A stretch of 64,000 nucleotides of DNA from assembly GCF_004168585.1 (NCBI RefSeq), contig NZ_PGVH01000002.1:186001-250000 (forward strand), written 5' to 3'. Of the stretch, positions 61,721 through 64,000 are shown piece by piece; the stretch's first letter is position 1; each line of letters starts with the position of its first letter. A model generated the notes under the pieces. That model worked only from the letters and a program-made list of their open reading frames with translations, had not been told where the DNA came from and made no database searches. A program made the position numbers and the translations under genes. The stretch is from Shewanella sp. OPT22 (GTDB lineage Bacteria; Pseudomonadota; Gammaproteobacteria; Enterobacterales; Shewanellaceae).

Positions 61721-63139
61721 ATGAACAACAGCGAACAGCCAACTTTATTGTGGCACGATTACGAGACTTTTGGAGCTCGCCCAGCAAAGGACAGACCATC
61801 TCAATTTGCAGGTATTCGTACTGATTTAGATTTAAATATCATAGAAGAACCAATTAGCTTTTACTGTAAACAATCACCCGACTATCTACCTCAGCCTGAA
61901 GCTATTTTTGTTACCGGCATTACCCCACAAATCGCAAATACTCGTGGTATACCTGAAGCCGAGTTTATGCAACGCATTAATCAAATATTCAGCGTGCCTA
62001 ATACTTGTGTCGTTGGCTACAACTCACTCCGATTTGATGATGAAGTGAGCCGCTATGGTTTTTTTAGAAATTTCATTGATCCATATGCACGCGAATGGCA
62101 AAACAATAATTCTCGCTGGGATATCATTGATTTAGCCAGAGCATGTTACGCATTTCGCCCTGAGGGAATTAACTGGCCTACCAATGACGATGGCAGCCCA
62201 AGCTTTAAGCTTGAGAGATTAACCGCTGAGAATGGACTTTCACACGAAAGTGCTCATGATGCAGTTTCAGATGTTAAAGCGACCATTGCATTTGCAAAGC
62301 TCATTAAAGATAAACAGCCAAAGTTATACGATTACTATTTCAACTTACGTCGTAAACAAGCAGTCTCGGCTCAGGTGGATGTATTAAATATGCAGCCATT
62401 AGTTCATGTAAGCTCTAAAATTCCTGCTAAACATGGCTGTACTACACTCATTGCTCCTGTCGCTCACCATCCAGATAATAAAAATGCCATTATTTGCGTT
62501 AATTTAGCAATGGACATTCAACCGCTTATCGATTTAGACGTTGAAGATATTCGCTCTCGTATGTATACATCTAGAGCGGAACTGAGTGAAGAGGAATTAC
62601 CTATTCCCGTTAAGCAAATACACGTAAATAAATGCCCTTTTGTCACTACAGCTAAAACTCTGAATGATGAAAATGCTGAACGTCTAGACATCGACATCGT
62701 CTTTGCTAGAGAGCAATATAAAAAGCTAAAACAAAATCCGCATATCAGAGAAAAATTAACAGCGTTATTTAGTGAGAGTCATTTTACTAATGATGCAGAA
62801 GTTGATCCCGATGAATCTCTTTATTCTGGTGGCTTTTTCAGCCAAGCTGACAAAAGTAAAATCTCAATCGTTCGTCAAACCACTCCACAAAATCTTGCCG
62901 CATTAGAGTTAAGTTTTGAAGATCCACGTCTTGAAAAAATGCTGTTTCGCTATCGAGCTCGTAATTACCCAGAAACACTGAGCAGTGATGAAGCAATCAA
63001 GTGGAAGGATTTTTGCCAAGCTAAACTTAATGACCCAGATTATATTCTCAGAATTGAGAACTTACTTCATGACACTGAATCAGACGAGAATAAGCAGAAA
63101 TTATTAACCGCATTATGCAGTTACTTACAGTCTTTGTAA
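61721..63139 (+). CDS. sbcB: Exonuclease I (SbcB), DEDDh exonuclease
   Basis: 472 residues, full length. DEDDh motifs: LWHDYETFGARP, YNSLRFDDEVSRYGFFRNF (about residues 107-125) and the SHESAHDAVSDVKATIAF motif, then the SH3-like and C-terminal domains. Degrades single-stranded DNA 3' to 5' in repair and recombination. The start is complete, so the element's insertion did not cut the gene. Chromosomal, not cargo. Confidence 0.96.
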   Translation: MNNSEQPTLLWHDYETFGARPAKDRPSQFAGIRTDLDLNIIEEPISFYCKQSPDYLPQPEAIFVTGITPQIANTRGIPEAEFMQRINQIFSVPNTCVVGYNSLRFDDEVSRYGFFRNFIDPYAREWQNNNSRWDIIDLARACYAFRPEGINWPTNDDGSPSFKLERLTAENGLSHESAHDAVSDVKATIAFAKLIKDKQPKLYDYYFNLRRKQAVSAQVDVLNMQPLVHVSSKIPAKHGCTTLIAPVAHHPDNKNAIICVNLAMDIQPLIDLDVEDIRSRMYTSRAELSEEELPIPVKQIHVNKCPFVTTAKTLNDENAERLDIDIVFAREQYKKLKQNPHIREKLTALFSESHFTNDAEVDPDESLYSGGFFSQADKSKISIVRQTTPQNLAALELSFEDPRLEKMLFRYRARNYPETLSSDEAIKWKDFCQAKLNDPDYILRIENLLHDTESDENKQKLLTALCSYLQSL

Positions 63140-63273
63140 ATTTATGGTTAAATGACTAACAAACGCTCAATAATTAAGAAAAACAATAGATAAATGAGAG
63201 GCTAATCGCATTATCTTAATTTGATCTTATTTAGAATCGAGCTCCATAAACATAAAAATTGAGGACACGGGAC

Positions 63274-64000
63274 ATGCAAGATAGATTTGTTCAAAGCATT
63301 GCCCAATTGCCACCATTACTGGCACAAGCGCTAGTGCCGCTATTGGATGATGAATTTTCAGGACATTTTGACGCTAAACAAGTAGAACAACTACAACGCA
63401 TCTGTGGTTTACAAGAGCACGAACTACTGATGGCGATGTTACCTGTTGCTGCTGCTTTGGCTAATCCACCAATCAGTGAGTTTTACGTCGGTGCTATTGC
63501 TCGTGGAGCAAGTGGCGACATTTATATGGGAGCGAACTTAGAGTTACCAGGCGAAGCACTTGGTCACTCTGTTCATGCAGAACAAAGTGCCATTAGCCAT
63601 GCTTGGTTACTGGGCGAACGCCACATTACCGATATTGTTGTCAATTACAGTCCTTGTGGTCATTGCCGTCAGTTCATTAATGAACTTGTCGAAAGCCAAA
63701 ATATTCGAATTCATTTACCAGAACAAGAAACTCAGCCTTTATCGTATTACTTACCGTATGCGTTTGGACCTGAAGACTTAAATATAACTACGCCTCTATT
63801 AGTTTCTGAAGCTGTTCAAATGAAATTAGTAAGTGAGGATCCCGTCGTTTTAGAGGCGACCCATCAGGCGAATAAAAGTTATGCGCCATACAGTAAAAGT
63901 TACTGTGCAGTAACACTTGAATTAGAAGACGGCTCACTATATTCAGGTCGATATGCCGAGAATGCGGCATTTAATCCATCAATGCAGCCAATGCAAATGG
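63274..64000 (+). CDS. cdd: Cytidine deaminase (partial, continues past window)
   Basis: About 242 residues are visible of an expected 295. [34 protein letters not shown] (zinc His and catalytic Glu) and SPCGHCRQF (two zinc Cys) give the E. coli-type homodimeric Cdd with a second, inactive core after about 180. RBS GAGGACACGGG before the ATG. Directly after sbcB, 134 bp apart, as in Shewanella-type genomes. Confidence 0.95.
   Translation, partial: MQDRFVQSIAQLPPLLAQALVPLLDDEFSGHFDAKQVEQLQRICGLQEHELLMAMLPVAAALANPPISEFYVGAIARGASGDIYMGANLELPGEALGHSVHAEQSAISHAWLLGERHITDIVVNYSPCGHCRQFINELVESQNIRIHLPEQETQPLSYYLPYAFGPEDLNITTPLLVSEAVQMKLVSEDPVVLEATHQANKSYAPYSKSYCAVTLELEDGSLYSGRYAENAAFNPSMQPMQM

Noticed and set aside
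61539-61799. Longer integrase start at 61799
   Set aside because: It would overlap the sbcB start and adds a Cys-rich, low-quality N terminus; the normal P4 integrase N terminus begins at 61538.

Overview
The window looks like chromosomal DNA of a marine-type gammaproteobacterium. A Shewanella or a related genus is my best guess, from the sbcB (exonuclease I) - cdd (cytidine deaminase) pair at the right edge, the AT-rich composition and the many SetR/FlhDC-like and VirB-type parts. The genus is an inference; the class is well supported.

Left part (1-19.3 kb): a giant secreted SpvB/TcdB-Rhs protein (222-7826, minus) ends in a putative HNH/EndoVII-type nuclease tip. It is followed one base later by the start of a probable immunity gene that runs off the window. 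Next to it lies an array of about 30 small genes (8.1-19.3 kb) for Sec-exported proteins of about 105-120 residues. They share a central helix motif of the type YS-LLAA-xxS-x-K-V and two or more cysteines, but are otherwise very divergent. 26 copies look intact and four are decayed or frameshifted. They sit in five tightly packed runs of alternating strand, joined by one unrelated lipoprotein gene. I know of no named function for this family, and it is the best candidate here for an undescribed system.

Middle and right part (about 19.7-61.7 kb): an integrative and conjugative element (ICE). It has a complete P-type VirB2-B11/VirD4 type IV secretion operon (no VirB1 seen), an EexN-like entry-exclusion lipoprotein inside the operon, a Toprim primase, ArdC antirestriction protein, a MOBP-type relaxase and MobC with a recognisable oriT/nic candidate, a replication helicase/primase with two AlpA-like regulators, and a P4-type integrase beside sbcB. 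Cargo includes a type I restriction-modification operon with a Septu-like ATPase/HNH pair nested between hsdS and hsdM, an unknown membrane-anchored protein, several alpha/beta hydrolases, a PI-PLC-like enzyme and a DUF2975/XRE pair.

Control of the element looks like an SXT-type switch. A CI/SetR-like repressor that lacks the usual catalytic serine is divergent from an FlhD-FlhC-like activator pair, with two palindromes between them. A strong terminator-like hairpin lies inside the first codons of virB2, suggesting attenuation of the transfer operon. Small palindromic repeats (MITE-like) have inserted into virB9, where they became part of its signal peptide, and into the virB11/virD4 junction. 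The left boundary and att sites of the ICE could not be fixed from the sequence alone.
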